Source: Singulisphaera sp. GP187 (GTDB lineage Bacteria > Planctomycetota > Planctomycetia > Gemmatales > Gemmataceae). From it: DNA of 36,987 nucleotides. Under the pieces are notes generated by a model. It did no database searches and was not told where the DNA came from. It was given only the letters and a program-made list of their open reading frames with translations. Each line of letters begins with the position of its first letter. Position 1 is the stretch's first letter. Shown one piece after another: positions 14,978 to 22,512 of the stretch. The translations under genes were made by a program, and so were the position numbers. The stretch is from the NCBI GenBank assembly GCA_945905925.1, contig CAMDQN010000065.1, forward strand, positions 1 to 36,987, in the 5' to 3' direction.

Positions 14978-17812
14978 TCAATTCACGTACCGGAACTCCG
15001 CCGACGCGAACAGCGCGTGGAACAGCGCCGCCCACGCGTCCTTCTCGGTCTTGCCCTTCAGGAATCGCGCCGCGATCTCGCGCTCGCCGTCCGTCGGCCC
15101 GCGACCCAGCGCGAGCCGGTATGCGCGTGTTAAACGTGTCGCGTCATCGGCGTGCTTCTCGGCTAGTAGGCGAGCCGCGGCGTGCTTCGACTGATCCAGC
15201 ACGAACGGGTTGTTCATCATGAACAGCGCCTGTGGAGCGACCGTGCCCGCGTTGCGGCGGCCGGTTACCGTACTACTGTCGGCCGCGTCGAACACTTCGA
15301 GCATTTCGGGCATCGAGTTGCGGAACAGCGGCAAGTAAATGCTCCGGCGCACCGAAGTCGCCTTGTAGCCGTAGTCGGCGGCGAGCGTCGCCGGGAACGT
15401 CAGACCGCCGCGGGCGAGGTCGAGTTGTCCGCTGACAGAAAGCGTGGTGTCGCGGATGCACTCGGCTTCGAGGCGCCGACGATTCGCGCGGCCGAAGAGC
15501 CGGTTCTCGGGGTCCGCAACGGTGGCCGCCGCGTCACCGGTCGAACTCTGGCGGTACGTCCGGCTCAGAACGATGTACCGCACCAACTCCTTCGCGCTCC
15601 ATTTCTTGTCCACGAATGTGAGCGCGAGGTGGTCGAGCAGTTCGGGGTTGCTCGGCAGCTCGCCAGTGGTACCGAAGTTGTCCGTGGTGCGCACGATGCC
15701 GTCACCGAGCAGCCAGTGCCACGCGCGGTTTGCGAACACGCGAGCCGTCAGCGGGTTGTTGCTCGAAGCGATCCACTCCGCGAGTTCCTTGCGCCCGCTT
15801 TGCGTCTTCGGGATCGCGGGCACGGTGCCGTGAACCGCGACCGTAAGGAACCCGCGCGGGGCCAATTCGGTCAGCGTGTGGACGCTCCCGCGAACGTGAA
15901 CCTTCGTGTCTTCGATCACCTTTTCTTCGATCACCGACATCGTCACGTCGCGCTTCGGGCCTCTCGCCAGAAGCGATTTCAACTCGGCTTCGAGCGACTT
16001 CACGTCGTCGGGCTGCGCCTTCGGGTCGTTTTGTTCCTTCTTGTCGAGAGGGATGAACACCACCGCGTCCGGGCACACATGCCCCTTCGTCTCCTCGTTC
16101 GAGACGAGTACGTAGGCGATGCCGTTCTTCTCGAAGCGATACTCGCCGAGCGAGATGAACCGGCCGTCGACGGGCGGATTCTTCTTCATGTCCACGGGAA
16201 CGGTCTTGTCGCCATCGGCGCTGGCAACGTGAACCGGTACGTTCGTCGCGCGGTTCGTGCCGGGTGAGTACGCGAGCCGCACCTCGTACTTGCCCGGTGG
16301 CAGCGCTTCGGGCTGGAAGGTAATCGACTTGTCGCCTTTACCCGCGTCGCCGTCGTGAACGTAGCCGGCGCCAATGTACGTCTTGTTGAAGCTCGATACC
16401 GTCCATTCGCCGACCTTCTTCGCATCCACGTCATCGACCACGATACCGGCCACGTCCTTCACCGCGACGATGCCGTTGGCGACCTTCGTTGCGCCTTTCG
16501 CCTTCGCCGCATTCACCTTCGCTTGCAGGACGGCGACTGCGGCTTCGTGTTTTTTGAGCGTGGCTTCGCGATCGGGGTCGGCCGGGAGCGGCACTTCGAG
16601 CCACTTCGACACGTTCGCGGTTTCGAGCGCCCGCACGTTGCGAAGGATGCCCGCGATCGCGTAGTAGTCCTTCGTCGGAATCGGGTCGAACTTGTGGTCG
16701 TGGCACCTCGCGCACGTCACCGTCTGGCCCAAGAAGCCTTTCGTGATGACGTCGAGTTGTTCGTCCACCACGTCCATGCGGAGTTGCTTCTTGTCTTGCT
16801 CTTCGAGGTTGGTGTTGCCGAGTTGCAGGAACGTCGTGGCGATCAGTTTGCGCGCGCGGTCCGGGCTGTCGGCGGAAGGAAGCAGGTCGCCCGCGATTTG
16901 TTCCTTGATGAGTTGATCGAAGGGTACGTCCGCGTTGAACGAGTCGATGACGTAGTCGCGGTAGCGCCACGCCTGGTTGAAGACGAACCCGCGAAGCGTG
17001 ACGGACTCCGCGTAGCGCGCGACGTCGAGCCAGTGCCGACCCCATCGCTCGCCGTAATGCGGACTCGCGAGCAACTTATCGACTAACTTCTCGTAGGCGT
17101 CCGCACTCTTGTCATTCACGAACGCATCGACCTCTTCGGGCGATGGCGGCAACCCGACGAGGTCGTAATAGAGACGTCGAATGAGCGTCGCGCGGTCCGC
17201 GAGCGGTGCCGGCTTCAGCCCCTTCTTCTCCAGCGCAGCGAGAATGAAATTGTCGATCTCGTTCGCGCTCGCCTTCGGCTCGCGGCTAACCGGCACTTGA
17301 GGTCGCTTGGGTAACTGATACGCCCAGAACTTCCGTCCCTCTTCGATGGTCATGCCGACCTGCTTGCGCGGAACGACGGCCATGGCGGTTCGCGGGTCCG
17401 GTGCGCCCATCGCGATCCACTTCTCGAAGTCCTTGATGACTGCGTCCGGGAGCTTGCCCTTCGGCGGCATTTTCAGTTCGTCAGCGTAGTGCAGCGTCTT
17501 CAGCAGGAGGCTCTCGGACGGCTTACCAGGGACGATCGCGGCGCCGGTGTCGCCACCTTTCAGCACACCGTTGCGGGTGTCGAGGAACAGGTTGCCTTTG
17601 AGTTTCTTGTTCTTCTCCGCGTCAGCGGAGTGGCAGCCGGCGCAACTCTCCGTGAGAACCGGCCTGATCTTCTTCTCGAAGAACTCGATACCGGCTTGGT
17701 CCAGTGGCTTCTCGGGCGGTGCGGGGTTCGCCGCGCGGAGTTCCGGCACGGCGGGAGTGGCGAACAGAACCGCGAGCAGAACGAGCAGAACGACAACGCG
17801 CATCGGGGGCAT
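14978..17812 (-). CDS. Secreted PSCyt1-DUF1549-DUF1553 protein with golvesin-like insert
   Basis: A 944-residue protein. ATG 17812 and ATG 17803 are both possible; the second gives a tighter signal peptide (MRVVVLLVLLAVLFATPAVP). A planctomycete cytochrome domain follows, with SCAGCHSAD (Cys 57/60, His 61), GVLKGGDTGAAIVPGKPSES and LKMPPKGKLP. DUF1549 follows (LIRRLYYDLVGLPPSPEE, then CARCHDHKFDPIPTKDYY). A central ~150-residue insert (VDDVDAKKVGEWTVSSF, GKYEVRLAYSPGTNRATNVP, FRFEKNGIAYVLVSNE-like) matches the golvesin C-terminal/Xly-CBD-like beta-sandwich, probably a binding module. DUF1553 closes the protein (NPLTARVFANRAWHWLLGDG, LRRLEAECIRD-like, ending FASAEFRYVN). Its DUF1501 partner is next downstream. 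Role unknown; a periplasmic redox or sugar-binding function is inference. Confidence 0.93.
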   Translation of the reverse strand: MPPMRVVVLLVLLAVLFATPAVPELRAANPAPPEKPLDQAGIEFFEKKIRPVLTESCAGCHSADAEKNKKLKGNLFLDTRNGVLKGGDTGAAIVPGKPSESLLLKTLHYADELKMPPKGKLPDAVIKDFEKWIAMGAPDPRTAMAVVPRKQVGMTIEEGRKFWAYQLPKRPQVPVSREPKASANEIDNFILAALEKKGLKPAPLADRATLIRRLYYDLVGLPPSPEEVDAFVNDKSADAYEKLVDKLLASPHYGERWGRHWLDVARYAESVTLRGFVFNQAWRYRDYVIDSFNADVPFDQLIKEQIAGDLLPSADSPDRARKLIATTFLQLGNTNLEEQDKKQLRMDVVDEQLDVITKGFLGQTVTCARCHDHKFDPIPTKDYYAIAGILRNVRALETANVSKWLEVPLPADPDREATLKKHEAAVAVLQAKVNAAKAKGATKVANGIVAVKDVAGIVVDDVDAKKVGEWTVSSFNKTYIGAGYVHDGDAGKGDKSITFQPEALPPGKYEVRLAYSPGTNRATNVPVHVASADGDKTVPVDMKKNPPVDGRFISLGEYRFEKNGIAYVLVSNEETKGHVCPDAVVFIPLDKKEQNDPKAQPDDVKSLEAELKSLLARGPKRDVTMSVIEEKVIEDTKVHVRGSVHTLTELAPRGFLTVAVHGTVPAIPKTQSGRKELAEWIASSNNPLTARVFANRAWHWLLGDGIVRTTDNFGTTGELPSNPELLDHLALTFVDKKWSAKELVRYIVLSRTYRQSSTGDAAATVADPENRLFGRANRRRLEAECIRDTTLSVSGQLDLARGGLTFPATLAADYGYKATSVRRSIYLPLFRNSMPEMLEVFDAADSSTVTGRRNAGTVAPQALFMMNNPFVLDQSKHAAARLLAEKHADDATRLTRAYRLALGRGPTDGEREIAARFLKGKTEKDAWAALFHALFASAEFRYVN

Positions 17813-17926
17813 CCAGGCGGGCGGGTAAGTCGTGTTGCGAGGGAGAAGGATTCAGGCTTCTATTATGGCGAGTTCGCGGGCGGGAACACAGTCTGAATCC
17901 CGCGAACTTGGCTCGCGGACGCCCAA

Positions 17927-17986
17927 ACGAGCCACGACCGCAAGGGAGTGGGTAACGTTGCCCGCTCCCTTGCGGTCGCGGCTCGT
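17927..17986. repeat. Family-3 palindrome, 30-base arms with no spacer
   Basis: 17927-17956 and 17957-17986 are adjoining reverse complements over 30 bases with three mismatches (consensus ACGAGCCGCGACCGCAAGG then GAGCGGGCAAC). It ends four bases before the stop codon of the LamG/formylglycine-enzyme-like gene on the minus strand, so it lies just after that stop in transcript sense. The core matches the in-gene copy at 11876-11934. All three mismatches can form G-U pairs in one of the two RNA orientations. Confidence 0.9.
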
Positions 17987-17990
17987 CAAG

Positions 17991-19877
17991 TCACTTCACG
18001 GACGGCAGCGCAACCGCGACGCGGAAGCCGAGGTTGCTGTGGCAGAAGTGCGGCGGGTCGGCGTTCCGGCCACCGCTGCGAACGTCCTTCGCGACGTTGC
18101 TCCAACCACCGCCCCGAACCGCGTGCCCGCGCTTCGGGTCGATGTCGCCGGGGTCGGTGGCCGCGTCCTTCGTGTAGGCGCCGAAGTGCGTCGAACAGAA
18201 CTCCCACACGTTCCCGATCGTGTCGTGAAGGCCGAACGCGTTCGGCTTGTAACTGCCCACCGGCGCAACGAACGCGAACCCGTCGTCCATCGGCATCGCG
18301 GCGCGTGGCCAGTCCGGGTGAGTCTTCTTCAATGTGAGATCACACACGTTCGCGACCTTGCCCGTCGCGTCTTCTTCGTCTCCCCACCAGTATCGCGTCG
18401 CGGTTCCGGCGCGGCACGCCCATTCCCACTGCGCTTCGGTCGGCAAACCGTAGACGAGTTGCGCCGTGCTTCCGCCGCGTGAGCCGAGCCACTTACAGAA
18501 GGTGTTCGCGTCGGTCCAACTGACGTGAACAACCGGCTGATCGTTCTTCAGCTCGAACGGCCCCGCGAAGCCGGGCTTCTTCCAGTTCGTGCCGGGTTTG
18601 TGCTTCCACACCGCCTTCTCGTCGTGGGCGTTCCCGCCGTCGTTCTTCTCGCCGTCGGTGGTGTACTTCGCGGCCTCCACAAACGCGGCGAACTGCCCGA
18701 CGGTTAGCTCGTGCTTGCCCAGATAGAAGGGCTGCGTGAGCGTGACCGCGTGTTGTGGTCCCTCCGCGTACTCCGCGCCCTTGTGCCCCGGTTCGTTTTC
18801 GGGCGTACCCATTGTGAAGGTGCCCGGCGGAATCAGCACGAACGTCATGCCGAGGTCGTTGGTGCATTCCACCGGAACACCGAGCCATTTGGCGTAGTCG
18901 CGCTGGTATCGCGCGGCGGTCGCGGCGTCGAACGGAAATTTCGGAGCGGCCGGTGCCGCGCCGGTGCGCGGCGGCAGGCGCTCCGGCAGCGGTTCCTTCT
19001 TTCCTTCCTTTTTCTTCAAGCTCGTGAGCATCCCGGGCTTCTTCTGAAGCGCGACCACTTCCGCAAGCGTCAGCGCACGATCAAAGAGGGCCATCTCGTC
19101 GAGGAGGCCGATGTAACTGATCGCGGTGTAGATGCCGGCTTTCTCGATGTCCCAGCCCATCGCGATTGCTTTGCCCTTCACCTGACCGATTAACTTGCCG
19201 TCGATGTAGAGCGACGTGACCGCGTTGTCCTTCCCAGTGTCGAGGTTCTCCCACGTCAGAACGACGTGATGCCATTCGCCGTCTTTCCAGCCGATCTTTG
19301 GCACGCGCACCATCGGGGCGTTCGGGTCGTTCTCGCCGATGCCCTTCTTGCCTTCGGGGATCACCGGGAACGCGCCGTGCCGCAGATCACGCGGCTTCGC
19401 GTCGTTGAAGTCGAACCACAGCGCGCCGTTGTTCGCGCCTTTCTGCGTAATCTGCACCGGGTCGCAGAAGCCGGTTTTCAGCATCGTGTCGGGGTTGAAG
19501 TTGCACCACATTGAAACGGACCCGCCCCAGCCGTCATTCTTGTACGCGAGGTTCCCCTTCGCGGGCACGAAGATGCGGCCGTTCTTGGGGATGATGTCAA
19601 CAACCTCGAGCGCGCCCGCCGCGATGCCCTTCGTCTTCGCAATGCGGAACGCCTTGTCGGGAAAGCCTTTCTCGACGACGTACTGGCCTTTCTCGGTGGG
19701 GTGGTTGGTGCGCGTGTCGAAGGTGAGTTGTCCCTTCCCGAAGTCGCCTTTCACCTCGTCGTCGAACGACGCATAGAAGGTGACGGCCTTGCGGATTGCC
19801 TTCTCGTCCGCATCCTGGCCAAATGCGGGGAGGTTCACGGCGAAGAGGAGTAAGACGCCGAGCGGGAGAGCACGCAT
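17991..19877 (-). CDS. Secreted LamG + formylglycine-enzyme-like protein
   Basis: ATG 19877 gives 628 residues with a signal peptide (MRALPLGVLLLFAVNLPAFG). The longer frame upstream belongs to a transposase relic. Residues ~30-280 form a LamG/ConA-like domain (VTFYASFDDEVKG, GEWHHVVLTWENLDTG, SLYIDGKLIGQVKG, ISYIGLLDEMALFDRALT). After a Pro/Lys linker comes an FGE-sulfatase (SUMF1) domain: MTFVLIPPGTFTMG, YLGKHELTVGQFAAF, VVHVSWTDANTFCKWL, LPTEAQWEWACRAGT, GNVWEFC, AVRGGGWSN and LGFRVAV. The paired active-site cysteines of true formylglycine-generating enzyme are not in their usual place (GGWSNVAKDVRSGGR has none), so sulfatase maturation is unlikely. It may be a lectin-like or binding version. 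A second LamG-like protein lies at 230-2170. Confidence 0.9.
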   Translation of the reverse strand: MRALPLGVLLLFAVNLPAFGQDADEKAIRKAVTFYASFDDEVKGDFGKGQLTFDTRTNHPTEKGQYVVEKGFPDKAFRIAKTKGIAAGALEVVDIIPKNGRIFVPAKGNLAYKNDGWGGSVSMWCNFNPDTMLKTGFCDPVQITQKGANNGALWFDFNDAKPRDLRHGAFPVIPEGKKGIGENDPNAPMVRVPKIGWKDGEWHHVVLTWENLDTGKDNAVTSLYIDGKLIGQVKGKAIAMGWDIEKAGIYTAISYIGLLDEMALFDRALTLAEVVALQKKPGMLTSLKKKEGKKEPLPERLPPRTGAAPAAPKFPFDAATAARYQRDYAKWLGVPVECTNDLGMTFVLIPPGTFTMGTPENEPGHKGAEYAEGPQHAVTLTQPFYLGKHELTVGQFAAFVEAAKYTTDGEKNDGGNAHDEKAVWKHKPGTNWKKPGFAGPFELKNDQPVVHVSWTDANTFCKWLGSRGGSTAQLVYGLPTEAQWEWACRAGTATRYWWGDEEDATGKVANVCDLTLKKTHPDWPRAAMPMDDGFAFVAPVGSYKPNAFGLHDTIGNVWEFCSTHFGAYTKDAATDPGDIDPKRGHAVRGGGWSNVAKDVRSGGRNADPPHFCHSNLGFRVAVALPSVK

Positions 19878-20072
19878 TGGGGAGACTCCTGACGGGAGCG
19901 GTGGTGGGAGCATGGGCGTGTGTCGGTTGACACGATACCCGCTCGCCCGCCGGGTTGGTAGCTCCCGAAAGACGCGACTATTGACTATTCCCGCTCGGCC
20001 GGTCGTTGGCAAGTATTCACAACGGGTCGGAACCGGTTCGCCGGAAGGAAGCCGCGTCGCGTCGTGCGCCCT

Positions 20073-20213
20073 GACCTTCCCCGGTGGCAACCGGGCGTCG
20101 AACAGGGGCGTGCAGGTGCGGCACCGGAGCATGCGGCAGGTCTTGTTCGGCCCATAACGCGCAGTAACGATGAGGTTGCCGTGCCCGCGTTTCCCCAGAT
20201 CGACACACGCGCG
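20073..20213 (-). pseudogene. Transposase N-terminal relic (IS1-like zinc ribbon)
   Basis: In the frame upstream of the LamG gene the translation reads [35 protein letters not shown], then TPLFDARLPPGKV. This matches the N-terminal zinc-ribbon pattern of IS1-type transposases (CxxxGKRGxGNL, RCRTC, then normally a RFSERKGTPLF segment and a helix). About eight residues between RCRTC and TPLFD are missing and nothing beyond PGKV is recognisable. No terminal inverted repeats are seen. Most of the 545-base space between the LamG gene and proS is otherwise free of genes. Confidence 0.55.
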
Positions 20214-20343
20214 GCGTAAAGCGACGCTCCGAGACAGCAACGGCAAGCCGCTGGTTGCTCACACTGTTGTGTCGCTCACCATCACTCGACTTCGTTGGCG
20301 CCGAGGCCACTGATCACCTTTCGGTCGCGGCGCTGTCCCTATC

Positions 20344-20390
20344 TATAATCGTCTCTGTCACGGCGGGGGGCGTAAGCCCCCTGTTGTTTT
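20344..20390 (+). promoter_or_regulatory. proS leader: -10-like box plus terminator-like hairpin
   Basis: TATAAT at 20344-20349 is a perfect -10 hexamer, 74 bases before the proS start; the -35 region is poor. Between it and the gene, GGGGGC (20366-20371), a GTAA tetraloop and GCCCCC (20376-20381) form a 6-base GC stem followed by TGTTGTTTT, which looks like an intrinsic terminator. This arrangement could allow attenuation of proS. GGGGGCGTAAGCCCCC may equally be a dispersed repeat in such genomes. No anti-terminator pairing or T-box was recognised. Confidence 0.4.
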
Positions 20391-20422
20391 GCCGTTCGCT
20401 TCCATTTGAAGGAATACCGCTC

Positions 20423-21964
20423 ATGGCCGACGTAATTACGACCCGCGCGAAAAACTACTCCCAGTGGTATCTGGACATCGTGAAGGAAGCGGGGTTAGCG
20501 GACAACTCCGACGTTCGCGGATGTATGGTCATCAAGCCCACCGGATACGCGATCTGGGAGAAAATGCAACGCGCCCTCGATGGGCTTTTCAAAAGCACTG
20601 GGCACGTGAACGCGTACTTCCCCCTCTTCATCCCCATGAGCTTCCTGGCGAAGGAAGAGCAGATGGCCGAAGGGTTCGCGAAGGAGTGCGCGGTCGTTAC
20701 GCACTACCGCTTGAAAGCGGAACACGGCAAGCCGCTGCACGTCGATCCCACGGCCGAACTCGAAGAGCCGCTCATCATCCGGCCCACGTCGGAAACAATC
20801 ATCTGGAACACCTACAAGAAGTGGGTGCAGTCGTACCGCGACCTGCCGCTGCTCATCAACCAGTGGTGCAACGTGGTGCGATGGGAGATGCGCACGCGCC
20901 TGTTCCTGCGCACCGCGGAGTTCCTGTGGCAAGAAGGCCACACCGCGCACGCGAGCGCACAGGAAGCCGAAGCGGAGACGCTTCAGATGGTTCGCGTGTA
21001 TCAGAAGTTCGCGGAGGAGTGGATGGCGATGCCCGTGCTGGTCGGACCCAAGACGGATGGCCAGAAGTTTCCCGGTGCGGTGTACACGCTCTGCATCGAA
21101 GCGATGATGCAGGACGGCAAGGCGCTGCAAGCCGGCACGAGTCACTTCCTCGGCCAGAACTTCGCGAAGGCATTCGACGTGACGTTCAAGGACAAAGAGA
21201 ACAAGGAAGAGTTCGCGTGGGCGACGAGTTGGGGCGTGAGTACGCGGCTCATCGGCGGCCTCATCATGACGCACTCCGACGATAATGGGCTTGTCGTTCC
21301 TCCGCGGCTCGCGGCGACGCATGTCGTCATCGTGCCGCTTGGCAAGAACGACGCGGAACGCGCTCCTTCAATCGCCGCTGCGGAGAAGCTCGCGGCCGAA
21401 CTGCGAGCGCTTCCTCGCGACGACTTCTTCGGTTACGAACCGATCAGCGTGAAGATCGACGCGATGTTCGACAAGCAACCCGGCTTCCGGTACGCGGAAT
21501 ACGAGGTGCGTGGCGTGCCGGTTCGCGTCGAGATCGGGCCGAAGGACATCGAGAAGTTGGCGTGTGCGGTGGCGCGTCGCGACGTTCCCGGCAAAGAGGG
21601 GAAGCAGTTCGGGGTGCCGCTCGTGTCGGCCGCGGACCACGTCGCGAAGTTGCTCCGCGACATCCAGTCAGCGCTCTACAACCGCGCGAAGGCGTTCCGC
21701 GATTCGCGCATCGTGACCGCGAACACGCTCGATGAGTTTAAGGCGCTGTTCCCCGAACGCGAGGAGGCGAAAGAAGCGGGCGCAGAACCGCTGAAGTTCG
21801 TGTACGCCCACTGGGACGGCACGAAGGAAACCGAGGATCGCGTGCAGAAGGAGTACGCCGCGACGATCCGGTGTCTGCCGTTCGACGGCCCGCAAGAAGC
21901 GGGAACGTGCATCTTCACCGGTAAGCCGTCAACTCGCCGCGTGATCTTCGCGCGAGCGTATTGA
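20423..21964 (+). CDS. proS: Prolyl-tRNA synthetase, archaeal/eukaryal type
   Basis: ATG 20423 gives 513 residues, normal for the short (type 3) enzyme without the bacterial editing insertion. It charges tRNA-Pro. Class II features are visible: [18 protein letters not shown] at the start, [18 protein letters not shown], motif 2 [29 protein letters not shown], and motif 3 [20 protein letters not shown]. The anticodon-binding domain begins near [11 protein letters not shown]. The C-terminal domain ends with the conserved FARAY. The zinc-binding cysteines of this domain are mostly gone (WDGTKETE in place of a WCGxxxCE-like site; only RCLPF and GTCIFTGKP keep Cys), as in many bacterial members. 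GAAGGA lies ~12 bases upstream. The archaeal-type ProRS is common in planctomycetes. Confidence 0.97.
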   Translation: MADVITTRAKNYSQWYLDIVKEAGLADNSDVRGCMVIKPTGYAIWEKMQRALDGLFKSTGHVNAYFPLFIPMSFLAKEEQMAEGFAKECAVVTHYRLKAEHGKPLHVDPTAELEEPLIIRPTSETIIWNTYKKWVQSYRDLPLLINQWCNVVRWEMRTRLFLRTAEFLWQEGHTAHASAQEAEAETLQMVRVYQKFAEEWMAMPVLVGPKTDGQKFPGAVYTLCIEAMMQDGKALQAGTSHFLGQNFAKAFDVTFKDKENKEEFAWATSWGVSTRLIGGLIMTHSDDNGLVVPPRLAATHVVIVPLGKNDAERAPSIAAAEKLAAELRALPRDDFFGYEPISVKIDAMFDKQPGFRYAEYEVRGVPVRVEIGPKDIEKLACAVARRDVPGKEGKQFGVPLVSAADHVAKLLRDIQSALYNRAKAFRDSRIVTANTLDEFKALFPEREEAKEAGAEPLKFVYAHWDGTKETEDRVQKEYAATIRCLPFDGPQEAGTCIFTGKPSTRRVIFARAY

Positions 21965-21979
21965 AGTTGACGAAGCGAG

Positions 21980-22005
21980 CCGACCACTCTCGTAAAAGTG
22001 ATCGG
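21980..22005. terminator. Hairpin between convergent proS and rpmA
   Basis: CCGACCACT at 21980-21988 pairs with AGTGATCGG at 21997-22005 (one G-U). It is followed by CCCGCTCCCTTCACGGCTCGTTT, in which the run CCCGCTCCCTT...GGCTCGT is a shortened family-3 arm. T-runs are short on both strands. It lies 15 bases after the proS stop and 38 bases before the rpmA stop, so a bidirectional terminator role is plausible. Confidence 0.5.
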
Positions 22006-22042
22006 CCCGCTCCCTTCACGGCTCGTTTAAAAGAAAAGTGCC

Positions 22043-22312
22043 TTACGCGATGGTGGTGGCCGCGGGGTCGGAGGGCTTCACGTTGAGGCGCTTGCCGCCC
22101 TGGTCGAAGTACACGGTGCCGTCGGTCATCGCGAAGATGCTGTTGTTCTTCGCCAACCTGACGAATCGGCCGGGCGAGAACGTCGTTCCGCACTGCGTCA
22201 CGATGATGCTGCCGGTGGTCACCGCCTGCCCGCCGTAGGCCTTCAGTCCGCGGCGCTTCGCCTGCGAGTCTCGCCCGTTGCGGACTGACCCTTGACCCTT
22301 CTTGTGTGCCAT
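22043..22312 (-). CDS. rpmA: Ribosomal protein bL27
   Basis: An 89-residue protein, standard length for bL27, a large-subunit protein near the peptidyl-transferase centre. The start MAHKKGQGSVRNGRDSQAKR is diagnostic, followed by GGQAVTTGSIIVTQCGTTF, SPGRFVRLAKNNSIFAM and a final beta strand VYFDQGGKRLNV. The usual RQRGT is VTQCGT here. It stands alone: rplU, normally its upstream partner, and obg are not in this window. GAGG lies 12 bases upstream of the ATG. Confidence 0.97.
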   Translation of the reverse strand: MAHKKGQGSVRNGRDSQAKRRGLKAYGGQAVTTGSIIVTQCGTTFSPGRFVRLAKNNSIFAMTDGTVYFDQGGKRLNVKPSDPAATTIA

Positions 22313-22354
22313 GACGATATACCTCGAAAGTTCGGTGTTCGCGGAAGATAGAGC

Positions 22355-22382
22355 ATTGTAGCGGCTGCACGGGAGTGGGCAA
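22355..22382 (-). promoter_or_regulatory. Candidate sigma-70-type promoter of rpmA
   Basis: On the minus strand TTGCCC (22382-22377), a 16-base spacer and TACAAT (22360-22355) resemble a housekeeping promoter. The -10 box lies about 43 bases before the rpmA ATG. The gap is divergent towards the M6 protease gene, for which no clear promoter is seen. Confidence 0.45.
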
Positions 22383-22512
22383 GGCGCGCTCCTGCGCTCG
22401 CTTCGGCGTGCGGCTAACTTGCGTTTGCCACCGCTTTCATTTCCCCTTCACATCCGTCAGACTACAACGCGCCGTAACCGGTTTCTCATCTTCCCCTTTA
22501 CCCGCGTGCCAC

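Noticed and set aside
17991-20246. 751-residue version of the LamG/FGE-like protein
   Set aside because: The first 123 residues include a transposase relic and no signal; the ATG at 19877 begins a clear signal peptide.
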